In this document: piece by piece, positions 1 through 10,560 of the stretch
Numbering within the stretch: the stretch's first letter is position 1
Layout of the letters: the number at the start of each line of letters is the position of its first letter
NCBI GenBank assembly: GCA_027605045.1
Contig: JAQFWX010000049.1
Span: forward strand, 1-64,000
Length of the DNA: 64,000 nt
Direction: 5' to 3'
Source: Phallus indusiatus
Lineage: Eukaryota; Basidiomycota; Agaricomycetes; Phallales; Phallaceae
The notes under the pieces: generated by a model
Told to the model about the DNA's origin: nothing
The model's input: the letters and a program-made list of their open reading frames with translations, nothing else
Databases searched by the model: none
Translations under genes and position numbers: made by a program

Positions 1-382
1 TCTTGAAAGGCCATTCGCCATCGCCTAACAATTCGTAATCGTCATCGGTACTTTTGGGCTTCCAAAGCGGTACGACGATTTCATAGAGAACATTCGTGTT
101 TGAGGTTGGACTCGGGTTCCCCGTTCCGATGGCGGTTCCGTGCTCACCGCATGCACCGTTGCTTGAACCACCTGTCAAGCCCAAACCAAGCCCGAGACCC
201 AATCGAGCCTCATAGCACCTCAACGCAACGTACAACCCTGAACAAAGCAACGGCTTGTTGTCCTCGTCGATCCGTGTTCGAACGATGCCTTCGACTTTGA
301 GCGGTGTAAGGCGAAGATAGCCTGCATGAGGAAAGTATCGAACCCCGTTGCCCTGCTTTGCTACGAGGGATAGCTTGAGCAT
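1..382 (-). CDS. Arrestin-like N-terminal domain protein, 5' part only
   Basis: A minus-strand frame is open from an ATG at 382 down to the left window edge, giving about 127 residues. The text reads like the start of a fungal arrestin-fold protein: after a short leader there are segments such as GYLRLTPLKVEGIVRTRID, KPLLCSGLYVALRCYEARLG and NVLYEIVVPLWKPKSTDDDY, ending at LLGDGEWPF. The pattern of beta-strand, basic patch and then a strand ending in a W-P-F turn matches arrestin N-terminal domains of fungal endocytic adaptors, which link membrane transporters to ubiquitin ligases. The rest of the gene, including any C-terminal arrestin domain or PY motif, lies outside the window. A Gly/Leu-rich insert (LGLGLGLTGG) sits between two predicted strands. 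Family assignment rests on recalled resemblance, not on a search; the open frame and start are directly visible. Confidence 0.7.
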   Translation of the reverse strand, partial: MLKLSLVAKQGNGVRYFPHAGYLRLTPLKVEGIVRTRIDEDNKPLLCSGLYVALRCYEARLGLGLGLGLTGGSSNGACGEHGTAIGTGNPSPTSNTNVLYEIVVPLWKPKSTDDDYELLGDGEWPFK

Positions 383-858
383 CTGGCACGGAACGGGGGG
401 AGAAAGAGAGAGGAAAAGAATGGCCGAAAAAAGAACGTATTTCTATTGTTGTTGAGAGACGACGCAAAGAATGAATGAATTCATGAACGAGGACTGAATG
501 TACGATCCGTCCATCGACTCGTTCCTATTCAAATGCTTACTCGCATTTTTCCCGACTTCCTTCAGAAGCTTCTTGCCTTGAAATACTTTAAAAATTAGGA
601 AAATAAATCGGGCTAGAATCTGATTGTCGAATAAAGGGTTGGGGTGGAGTATATAATCCATTCAGTAAATAGAAACTACTATAGTTACCGCCTATCCAGC
701 CCCGGTTTCCCATTTTTTTTAAATTTGCACAAAAACTCAAATATTATGTAATTCAACATTAACAGACTTGTGGGCGTCCGCATCCGCGCACACCGACGTG
801 TACCGCAGTGTCGAAAAGGCTACGTAAGCCTCCTCTCTCTAATCTAACTCTCGTCAAC
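383..858. promoter_or_regulatory. Divergent promoter region between arrestin-like and SLC35F6-like genes
   Basis: This 476-bp stretch separates two head-to-head genes. It holds no supported coding sequence. A TATA-like string (GTATATAATCC) lies near 646-656, some 205 bp from the plus-strand start and 265 bp from the minus-strand start, so it could serve either. AT-rich tracts lie at 580-760. The bidirectional role is inferred from gene orientation only. Confidence 0.45.
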
Positions 859-2868
859 ATGTCCTCCTTTCGGTTCGGATATGTGGGCATTCTCGTCGCT
901 GGAATGATCCTGACGGGTGCAACAAATTCATTATTCACCAAAGTGCGTCTAGAAGTACAGAAATCACAGCTCATCTAAATTCTTCGTTTATATATAGTAT
1001 CAAGTAATGCATCTTCTCTCATCGTTCTTCTTGTTTCCTGAGCATGTGTAATGGCAATAGGATATGCAATGTGTTAAAGACTGCGATACCGATCATCCAG
1101 TTGTGTTCGAACAGCCCGTATGGCAAACATTGCAAATGTTTTGGGAGAAATGCTTTGTCCGTACCAGAAACATTCATCCTCTCTTGAGACCAAATCTCAA
1201 TCAATCCTTTTCAGGCTTTCTCCCCGTAATATATAAAGCCTGGCGAGCCAAGGAGCCCTCCAATCGTGTGCGTCTCCCAGACGACGATGAAGCCGAACAC
1301 GTTCACCCAACTTTGAATACCAAACTTGCTCCCTTGACCGGTTCTCGTATTTTGTTGTTATGGATTCCGGCCATTTCTGACTTGACTGGCACGACCGTAA
1401 GTGCATTTTATAGCTCAAAGCGTTTTTTTACCTCCAGTCCATCTCCCAACAGTTGATGAACATAGGCCTTCTTTATACTCCCGTCAGCATTTATCAAATG
1501 ATGCGAGGCTCCTTAGTGCTCTTCGTTGGTTTCTTCTCGGTTACCTTTTTAAGAAGAAGGTTATGGGGATATCAGTGAGTGATTTTCATCCTTGCGTAAT
1601 GGATCATATTTTTCCTATTTCCTGGGAACCCCTTCGGGTTCTGGTTGTCCGGCGGAAACGCTCATACAATGCCATATATCTTCGTTACTCGTTAGGAAAC
1701 CTATTAGTCTTTTTGTAAACACCTCCGCTTCACGTGGGTGAAACGGGCGCGTGACGTGATGACGAGCGTTTTTAGTTCAAAGTCTCGTTAGCGTTTCGTA
1801 AGTCGGGCGGCCGATGTTTCAAAAGTAACATTTTGGCACATAGAATATATTTTTCCTATACAATTTTCACTAGCTCTTGTTGAATCACTGATCTGATATC
1901 TATTTACTAGATGGGCCGCCCTCATAACTGTAATGTTGGGTGTATCTATCGTAGGCCTTAGCGGTTCTATGATCAAAGATGCTGCTAAAGCCCCTAGCGA
2001 TGGTATCCCGGGAGGAGATAATCACGGACAAGGACCGACTCCGGGAGAGAGCCTTGTTGCCGTCTCCAGAGTTCTAATCCGCGCTTTGAAACGGGAAGAA
2101 GACGTCCCTCCCGCGGCATCTGTTATCGTGGGTGTCTTTTTTATCGTTTTCGCCCAGCTTTTGTAGGCAAACTTTTTTTTTCTTATTATGAATATTTTTT
2201 TCATGGCTTTTTTTCAAACAGCACTGCAACCCAATTTGTTGTGGAAGAAAGTCTTTTATCCAAATATAGCGTCGATCCCTTGACTGCTGTCGGGTATGAA
2301 GGTCTTTTTGGCACAATTTCCATTCTCCTCCTTCTCCCCATCCTTGCACTTACACCTCTACGCGATTTGTCCACCTATTTCGATCTCCGCGAAGGTTGGA
2401 ACCAAATCATATCTACACCATCTGTCCTCTGGACAAGTATTGCAATTGCCATCTCTATTGCACTCTTTAATGGCTTCGGTTTAAGCGTTACTAGACATCT
2501 CAGCGCAACAGCAAGAAGCGTAATAGACAGTTGTCGTACACTCTTAATTTGGATCGTCAGCGTTTTCATCGGTTGGGAGCTCCTATTGTTCCCTACAAGT
2601 TTACTGCAATTAGCTGGGTTCGCTATCTTAGTTTATGGAACGGTAAGCTTGATCCGATGCTCCGCGTACATGCGTTGAACTTGTTTTCTTCTTCGTCTAG
2701 TTCTTGTTTAATAACCTAATTCAACCACCCTCATTCCTCGCGCCCCCCGACTATCTTGCTCAGAATGTGTCTATTGATGCGCCTACGGCACCTACCGCTG
2801 CTCATGTTGAGGAAGCACGTGCCGAAGGAGAAGAAAGGCGCAACTTGTTATCCGGAGATAACGAGTGA
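859..2868 (+). CDS. SLC35F6-like drug/metabolite-superfamily membrane transporter
   Basis: A multi-exon gene encoding a polytopic membrane protein of the EamA/nucleotide-sugar transporter superfamily, closest in recall to animal SLC35F6. Visible landmarks in order: a first helix after MSSFRFGYVGILVAGM ending GATNSLFTK; a Cys-containing loop (DMQCVKDCD); FLPVIYKAW; the segment LLLWIPAISDLTGTT; then MNIGLLYTPVSIYQMMRGS, which corresponds to the conserved SSFQMLRG element of SLC35F6. The second repeat follows: FVVEESLLSKYSVDPLTAVG, EGLFGTISILLLLPIL, FNGFGLSVTRHLSATARSV and IDSCRTLLIWIVSVFIGWE. The tail ends RRNLLSGDNE. Introns are about 50-110 nt; one acceptor at about 1215 gives a junction reading CFVRFLPV. 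Animal SLC35F6 is a lysosomal/mitochondrial protein of unsettled substrate, so substrate is unknown here. The final TGA overlaps a GTGAGG string, so a further exon cannot be fully excluded. Confidence 0.85.
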
Positions 2869-3128
2869 GGTATTCTTTACTATTACCCATGAACTTCAGC
2901 CGTTTTCTTTTCATTCACTCTCTTGGGTGGTGGTTTCATCGACATTTTTGTCATAAGCTGTAAATATATATGTATCACCTCCGATACCGCATTTTCGATA
3001 TATTACTTCACGCTATAACACCCTGGTTTCTCTAGGGACAACAAGGAAAATGTCTAGCCAAAAGAAATAGAAAATTGATCGAAAAGCGCTGTAGCTAAGC
3101 GTTAATCTGCAACCGGAATAACTAGCGA
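2869..3128. other. Intergenic start of the gene-poor block
   Basis: Short flank between the transporter stop and the palindromic element. It holds the likely 3' UTR of the transporter, with AT-rich sequence around 2950-3000. No gene or repeat of note is seen. Confidence 0.5.
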
Positions 3129-3342
3129 CTACACGCCCGTGATTCGAGCGAATTCGAGTGTTTTCTGCAGAAATTTTGAGGTATTTGGTCCGCTTATCAA
3201 ACTTTCAATGATTTATGAGAAAATTTGAATTACGATTGAAATTCCGCTAAGCGAATTTCTTCAAAATTTCTGCAGAAAACGCTCAGAATTTTTGAGGTGA
3301 TGAAATCTCCTCAATTCTCACTTTTCTCATCCGGGCGTGTAG
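3129..3342. mobile_element. Palindromic MITE-like element
   Basis: A 214-bp AT-rich segment is an imperfect palindrome. The outer arms are perfect 11-bp inverted repeats, CTACACGCCCG at 3129-3139 and CGGGCGTGTAG at 3332-3342. An inner pair of 24-bp arms, sharing the core TTTTCTGCAGAAATTTT, lies at 3156-3179 and 3261-3284. The hexamer ACTAGC occurs just outside both ends (3121-3126 and 3354-3359) but is not exactly adjacent, so it is only a weak candidate for a target duplication. No coding capacity. The size and terminal symmetry suggest a miniature inverted-repeat transposable element; other copies in the genome would be needed to prove it. Confidence 0.55.
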
Positions 3343-6300
3343 CAACTGGGAACACTAGCACTGAACCGTGCCCACTTAACTTCATTCAGTATATGCGTTG
3401 AACAGTGTATAAATTGTTATTCTTACGCATATGTATGCGCACTTTCCATATCGTTTAGATCTACCTTCTTCTTTTGATATATTTTTAAAACGGCAGATGA
3501 CACAATGGGCAAATTTTAATTTTTCATCCGCTAAATGTCATGCAAATCAAGCGAAACGGGAGAAAAAAATTATTTAGATTTAATAAGTAATACATTCGGA
3601 TCGTCCCAAACTCTATTCGCCTCCGGAGGTGGCTGTGCTAGGGTAAATAAATTAAAAATTGATAGCCTAAACTTCAATGTATGACGAGAGAAGCGGCAAC
3701 AGAAATGAACGGCGTACTAATGAATTCAAGGGTTGAGACTGTTTTAAAATTGCTACTATTTACGAATATATACATACATACATACATAATTTGATCTCAA
3801 ACTATTTGAAGAACCTTTTTCGTCATTGTTCAATCAAGCCTAGTATATATTCCAAAGAAGTTTCTCACATAAATCGTTCAATCACCTTCTTAAAGTTAAA
3901 CGAAGAACGACCATTCTACTAGCGAAGGGATTTTCCGTTCAGTACTGAGAGCGTAGGAGATAAAACTATTAGTAGGACTCAAAGGCCAATAGTTTAAATA
4001 ATAGACTCTTTCATTATTTCTCTTACAATGTGCATTGAATTATCACAAAATTAGTTATTACCAATGTCCGAGGCTCTCTCTGTAGTAATACTATCCCGAA
4101 GGCGTAAGTTGCGTTCCACGAAGGGAGAACGCAGGGTCCAATATTATATGTATGTATTGTCCAACAGACTCGCACTGCCAGCCACAGTAGCCATTGGTAA
4201 TAGATAGATGCATAACGGATCGACTCGGAGGGTTGACTGAAGAATCCATATAAATCTAATCAATAACCGCGAAGTTCAACCACATGTTGAATAGAAGTTG
4301 GGCTGTTCAGTAACTAGTGACTTCTGAACCGGCCGCCATCCGAGTCGACGTCGCGAGTTCTGTTGGTTTTTTTCAAGTTCAGTGGCGAATCGACGGGAGC
4401 TTTACAAGCCACCTGATATAAACAGAACTTCGACTCAAAATTAGCAATCAATTTCTTTGCTGCGCATGCGCAGTGCGTTTAGTCAACAACTTAAAACTAC
4501 ATCGCTGATTTCTAGAGAACTTACCCATTTAGTTTCGTCACCTGTAAGTATGCGATTTCCTTTTTTTTCAATTGAGACGTTTGTCTCGTGCGATCGAAGT
4601 TCAACATCGTGATACACTGCATATGTGTATGCATATGCCCATACCTCTTCATTTCAATTTCCAAGGGTTACCAATAGATGTTTTAGAAGCAGACAACCTT
4701 GAATGAGAATACAGCAAGAAATTGATGGAGAACACCCAGGTTTAAACGCCAAAGGCTTAAATTAGATATCCCAAAAAAGGGACGCTGACCATTGAAGATC
4801 TTATAGATTGTACATACGGAGTTTGCCTCGAGGCAACGGTGCTAGTCCGGGCTTTTGAAATGACCATGGTCAATGGATTCAAAACCCTTAAGCCCGGTGC
4901 TAAATGCTTCAATTATTAGCAACTGCCCTTAGAATGTTCAATTCAAACATAAGCGGAGGAAAGTAAGACAGTATTATGGCTGTACATAACTTATATCGGA
5001 GGAGATATCTGAAGACTGGAAATATTAGAATGTAGTGGCCAAAGGTCCATACATAACAAGCTTGAGGGTATTAAGAAGTCACCTTTTTTCGGGACAGGAC
5101 AAGGACGAGATTGAATATTAACCTTGGAGACATCTCTTTCAACGAAGGACTTCCCGGATCTAATGCGTTTCAGAACCAAGATGCACATGCCCTTTAAACC
5201 CCAATCGTTCGAGAAGTTTCTATGACCCGTGTAAGAGGATATACACCGAATTCTCTTTGAAACTGAGGGTCCCTAAAAATGCGTTTTGAGGAGTGAGGGT
5301 ATCTCATTTGACGCCATACCCCTTGAATTATCGTAAGAGAAGGTTTCTCGCTTGTTACGGATGTTACGATAGCCATACCCTTGTCAGCTACAAAAGCACT
5401 AAACACATCTGTAGCATTATGTGAGGCATTTCAAAAACATGCTACCTACATGGTACGCCTGGAAAAGACGGTACTCCAGACCTCCGATGACTACCCTTCC
5501 ATCAAAAACCGCAAGCTATTCCGAGCCGGATCTGAGAGGATAAGAATATTTTCCAAAGACAACGTCTAATGTTGCTCCAGTGATGGTATTCGAGACAAAT
5601 ACGATAATTCAAATAGAATAATGCCAAAAGATATAATTATAACCCTTGAACTTAATCATATGATTTTGCGCGTTTTCTTTGTGTTGAAAACGTGTCCGAA
5701 ATGGGCCGCCGAATGACGAAAACGAAATCAAACGAGATCCCAGAAAGTGAAGCCACCAATTCATAATCTTTGATTTGCATATAGAAAGCCAAGGAAAAGG
5801 GATCTTTCTCTCCAAGACTGGAAGCTAAATCTATTCGTGATTTTCAAATATTCTTGTTCATTCGCACCAAATAAGAAACTAACCTAGAAGTAGTGGTCCT
5901 AAACCTGGGCATGGCTGGCTTTTTTTTAGATCCGTTTTCGGTGTCGTTTTTGGTAGGTGTTTAACAGGCCGATTTGGGGGAGCGAAGGAAGATTGAATTT
6001 GTCGGATATGGTTGAGCAAAGCGTGTTGGAGCGAGCTAAACCACGTTGAAGGAACTAGGATATGAGATTTCAGTCAAATTGATAAAATGATGACCCACGA
6101 GGCTAAGTACCAGTCCGTTTCGTTCGGAGATAAAGCCTGTTTCCCGTTGAGTTGTGGGGTAGGCGGTCTTGCTTATAGCCTCGTCAACGGATGTAAACAG
6201 AGGAAGGCTACACTGGCACGGCAAAGTGAGAATCTAGAACCAAGCGTTATTTACACTCTTTGTTTACCGACCTTGGCATAGCTTTTCCGCAGTTGTCTTA

Positions 6301-7449
6301 TTGGACCAGCACATCTTCTTTTCGTGAACAGGTGCCATAACTCTCGAATCCTCGCTCCTGCTGCTCCTGCTGCTCCTACTTACATGCCTTCTCTCGGAAG
6401 TCCATGACCTTTGGTCACATCCCATCTAAGGAGAATTTCATCTCTTGGCAAGAGGTACTAACCTTAATTTACGAATAAGTACACGTATACCGCACTCAAG
6501 CGAACCCGCCAGGAAGGAAGATAGTTCATACGCTTTCTTCTAAACGTGTGACCCCTTGCAATTAATTAAGAATCCAAAACTTGGCGGAAGCACCCAGCTC
6601 AGCCAGAGAGCAGAGAGGCAGATGACGTTGTTGTAAGCCAACCAGCACGCGCGCCGAGTCGGTCGATGTAGAAGCCTGGAAAATTGCAGGGTTAAGCTCG
6701 ACTTTAAGAAAAGATGTGGCGAATCAGTTAACTCTGTTCATTTGAAAGTAGGTTATTCGAGTCGTAAACGAGATCAGCACATGAAAAACGGAAGCGGGAA
6801 CGGAACGGTCAGAAGCCAAATCTCCGTCAGAGGAATGAAGCGCGCGGAACCAAAATTTAAAATTTCTTTTTTTCAACATGCTTCAACGTCGTCGTCATAA
6901 ACGACTTTTGCGCGGAAATCATAAGGAGGCTCTCACCTGAATAGTAAACATTAAAATGGTACCCAACTTCGTAGCTCATACAGCGTCAAAGAAAAAAAAA
7001 CAGTCGCCTGCACGTGAGTACGTATATACTCAGAATTCTAATTAAATCCAATCGTCATGACATCGGTGAGCCCTTCTAGCCAATTAATTTTATATATCTA
7101 ATTCAGAAAAAGCGATGTCTTTTTTTCAATTGTTCCGCCTGTCATTTCTGTTTGGTATTCCCCAGCGACGAACCAGGACGAACCTGACATATGTACGTAT
7201 CAGATCTTCTGTGCCATGGCCAAGAATCTTCATTTAAGCCACATTGTTGTACAGTGATAATATCATGCATCACATGCTGCTGTCATCATTATTCAGCCAA
7301 TGTATATAGATGTACAGACGCAGAGACTGGCCAAGACACGATACACGCGCGGTCTTACCAAACAGCCGCACGACTTTCAGAAGAAAGAACACGTCGAGCA
7401 GCACCAGTTTGTTCTAAGAACATAAAGTACCAGTTCATTCGGCAGTGAA
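3343..7449. other. Gene-poor AT-rich intergenic stretch
   Basis: About 4.1 kb in which the short open frames do not resemble coding exons and no splice-linked protein could be assembled. A TACA/CATA microsatellite lies at about 3771-3788. A 63-nt imperfect hairpin lies at 4841-4903. Runs of alternating T-rich and purine-rich sequence occur at 6860-7020. No promoter-gene pairing is apparent. Confidence 0.4.
4841..4903. repeat. Imperfect hairpin with perfect 12-bp palindromic loop core
   Basis: Arms around CTAGTCCGGGCTTTTGAA (left) and TTCAAAACCCTTAAGCCCGG (right) pair with small bulges. Between them lies TGACCATGGTCA (4861-4872), itself a perfect 12-bp palindrome. No adjacent gene explains it. 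Confidence 0.35.
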
Positions 7450-8168
7450 CAAAGTGAACAGCTCCCCCTGCTTGAATTGTGAAGAAGAAGAAGAATAAAG
7501 AAGAAGTAAAATCCCATTGCACATAACATAGGTTAAATCCTGACCCCTGAAGAATATGATCACACGGGAGCTGATATTAAGAACGAAGTAGGTTTTTATG
7601 CTTACTTCATTTACAATACCAGCTCGTCGACCTATATCTCAAAGACAGAATTCAAGTCTGATGTGCATTAATCGCTCGCCTCAACCTTGAGGCAAGGCAG
7701 TGAGCAATGAACAGAAAAAGAGAGCTGGGGATTCGTCTAGGCTGACTATTCTTAAAGGTGAGTTTAATGCATCGAAAACAGCTCTACTTTCAAATAAAAC
7801 TCTGAGAATAATCTATGAGTTCACTTGGCAGAGATCAAGGTGAATAGCTCCCCTGCTGGAGTGGAGCGTAGAAGGAAGAAGTAAAATCCCATTGCACATA
7901 ACACAAATTCAACCCTGACCGCTGAAGAATATGATCACATCGGCGCTGATATTAAGAACGAAGAATTTTTTATTCTTCATCCTGAAATACCAGCTCGTCG
8001 ACCAATATCTCAAAGGCAGCATTCAAGTTGGATATGCAGCAATCGCTCGCCTCAAGTTTGAGGCAGGGCGGTGGGTAGGGAACAGAGAAGGATAGCTGGT
8101 ATTCATCTGGGTTGATTATTCTTAAGGTGAGTTTAATGTCTCGAAATTAGCTCTGTTTTTAAATGAAA
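7450..8168. repeat. Two degenerate tandem copies of a roughly 350-bp unit
   Basis: Copy 1 covers about 7450-7800 and copy 2 about 7836-8168, in direct orientation with an offset of about 386 bp. Shared blocks include AAAATCCCATTGCACATAAC, TGAAGAATATGATCACA, CTGATATTAAGAACGAA, ACCAGCTCGTCGACC, ATCGCTCGCCTCAA and AAGGTGAGTTTAATG. Several of these are identical while the intervening DNA has drifted. Neither copy has a continuous reading frame, so this is a non-coding or decayed duplicated unit. Copy 1 carries a short GAAGAA run that copy 2 lacks. Confidence 0.65.
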
Positions 8169-9496
8169 TAGCTGGATGATTTTATAAGTGGTATATTGTC
8201 ACTCTTTGTGAATATATCACACCACGAGCGGGGGGCATGTTTGAAATTGTTAGAAAGCACCAAGCTCCGGTTGGTCAAAACGGCTAGTTGTTTGTTGTTA
8301 TGTGAGCGAAGATCATCCCCTGTTTCGTCACTCGTGTTACTATGACAGTTGACTCTTTTTGGTAAGATCAACAAAATCTTGGGCTTTGAACAATCCACTA
8401 TTCGTATGTACGTATGTATTCACATGTTCCATCCAGGAACCGAAAATTCTTTTTAGGTGCCCATTCGATGTGTCTTTTATTAGAGAATTTGGAATAATAG
8501 CTCCACCTCCTGATTTTCTTTTGTTGATATCATCGACAAGAACATCAAATAATGCTTTCTCCGGTAGATCGAAGTAAAGGGTGAAAAGACAGGAATCCGC
8601 TGATATTCGCATTCGTAATCTTTTTCTGGATAATCTGTTTTTTCTAGAGTGGGGTTTTCGGGGTGTTTTTTCCTTTTGTGCTGGACCACAAACTCTCCGT
8701 TGGCAATCGGGTTTTTTCTTGGATTTACCTATCAGGTGTCTAGAACGGCCCTCATATGAGCTGACATCTCAATTGAAGCAATGGGCTGGAACGCAATAAT
8801 ATTGGTGGATCATCAACAAAACATGTTACATGATGCATACAAGGCGCGCACACAGAATGGGACCTTACCCATCCTGCTGGAAGCGAAGAACGGTCATTTC
8901 CGATGCATTTCAGGAGTCGTTTATTCTGGCCTTTTCCGACCGTTTGAAATGACATGCAGTACGGAATGCCTCACCTCCCGCCCCTGTCACCTGTCTTGGT
9001 CTGGCTACTACATGGCATACTTCTCAACCACTGCCTTCTAGTCTCGGTTGCGGTATTTGTATAAAAAGAAAAGAGAAAAAAAGTTATTACTTTCCTATCA
9101 AGGCCATCTCCACTTCAAAAATCCTTCAACATTCAAAATCTGGGAAATCTCATCGTTCAAATTGCTCAAGTGACCTTCGGTAGTGAAAAATTAGCCTATT
9201 ACATGATTGGGTGGTTCCTTTTTTCCCTCGTCTCTCGCGTCTCAAATAAAGATAGCCAAACCTTAATTTTCTCTCCTCTCTTTTTTTCACCGGATTTGCG
9301 ATGGAAAAGGTGTGTTCTTTTCATCTCGACTGCGCATCAAGTAGACTAGCAGGAAGCTTCTTTCGAATGTTTTGCATCCAGCGGAGTGCGAAGGAATCCC
9401 TTATTTTTTTATCTTTCTTCTTTTATTTATTTTTGATGTAGTCTCTTTTGAATTTTTTCTGTTTATTTTTCTCTTTCTCATTTTCTTGAGTGCAGA
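8169..9496. other. Gene-poor stretch between tandem repeat families
   Basis: Open frames on both strands at 8340-9041 (72-90 codons) overlap one another and show no family motifs or splice-consistent continuation. Sequence at 9060-9480 is T-rich. Nothing here can be supported as a gene. Confidence 0.4.
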
Positions 9497-9790
9497 TTTC
9501 TCATGCTCCCAAGTTAGACTCTCGGAATTACGCAATCACCTTGGTTCATGAACATTTAGGCACCACTCATTTCTTTTTGTCTAAACATTGTCGGTAAATT
9601 GCATACGTATGTATACGCAGGTTCTTCTGATTCACCATGAAGGGACTTCAGAGGGCTTTCTTTTTTCTCATGCTCTCTCAAGCTAGACTCTCGGAAATAT
9701 GGTATCACCTTGGTTCGTGAACATTTTTTTAGGCACTGAGTCATCTCATCTATCTGCTTAAAATTTGTCAGTAAGTCACATTTGTGCTCC
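9497..9790. repeat. Degenerate tandem repeat, unit about 165 bp
   Basis: Two direct copies begin near 9497 and 9663. Both contain TTCTCATGCTC, TAGACTCTCGGAA, a CACCTTGGTTC(A/G)TGAACATTT block and TTAGGCAC(C/T). Their 3' ends share a GGTTCTTCT(G/A)ATT motif that recurs at the boundary of the neighbouring larger repeat (9797 and 10175), suggesting the two families arose together. Confidence 0.5.
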
Positions 9791-10560
9791 CGGTGGGGTT
9801 CTTCTAATTTACCTTTTAAATTTTCAGATGGCTGAAACAGCACCTTTTAGCAGAGATTTTGAAATGGCATAATAATCAGGTGATGATGGAGTATACCTAC
9901 ACACATGCACAACCTCAGATATGAAACGGTGTTTTGCGGATTCTCATAATCTCATTTATTCAGTGGGCATTCGCAACATCCTGGACCTGCGATTCCATTT
10001 CAGTTCGGGTAGTGAATCTACCGTATCGTTGGACGCCTTGGCAAACTTGCGATTGAATTAGGTGTTCTTTGCAAAAGAAAAACAAAAAAGCAACTGCCGC
10101 CATATGCAAATTTAAATGAGACTCCTTCGGGTTTAATGGTCGTGCGGTTTGGCAACACTCGAGGTCTATTCCGGTGGGGTTCTTTTAGTTTGCTTTTAAT
10201 ATGCAGGTGGCTGAAATCAAAAAACAGTACCTTTAGCAGAGACCCTGAGATGGCATAACCAGGAGGTGATGATAGGAAATACGTACCTGTACAACCTCAG
10301 ATCTCAGATATGAAACGGTGTTTTGCGGATTCTCATATTCTCACTCATTCAATGGGTATTCGCAACGTCCTGGACCTGCGATCTCACTTCCGGTTAGGTA
10401 ATGAATCTACCATTGGACGCCTTGGCAAACTTGCAATTGAATCAGGCGTTCTTCGCACAAAACAACTTAGGCCAAATGCAAATTTGAGTGAGACTTCTTC
10501 GGATTCAGGGGTTGTGCGGTTTGGCAACATAACTGAGGTCCTTCGTGTTTGTGCTCGGGA
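9791..10560. repeat. Two tandem copies of a roughly 380-bp unit
   Basis: Copies begin at CGGTGGGGTTCTT near 9791 and 10172. Strongly shared blocks include GATATGAAACGGTGTTTTGC, TTCGCAACNTCCTGGACCTG, GGACGCCTTGGCAAACTTGC and GTGCGGTTTGGCAACA. Copy 2 has an ATG frame of 84 codons (10310-10564). The same frame in copy 1 starts identically but is interrupted by a stop after about 47 codons, and copy 1 also has an A-rich insertion. This may be a decayed coding or structural repeat; no protein family is recognised. Confidence 0.6.
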
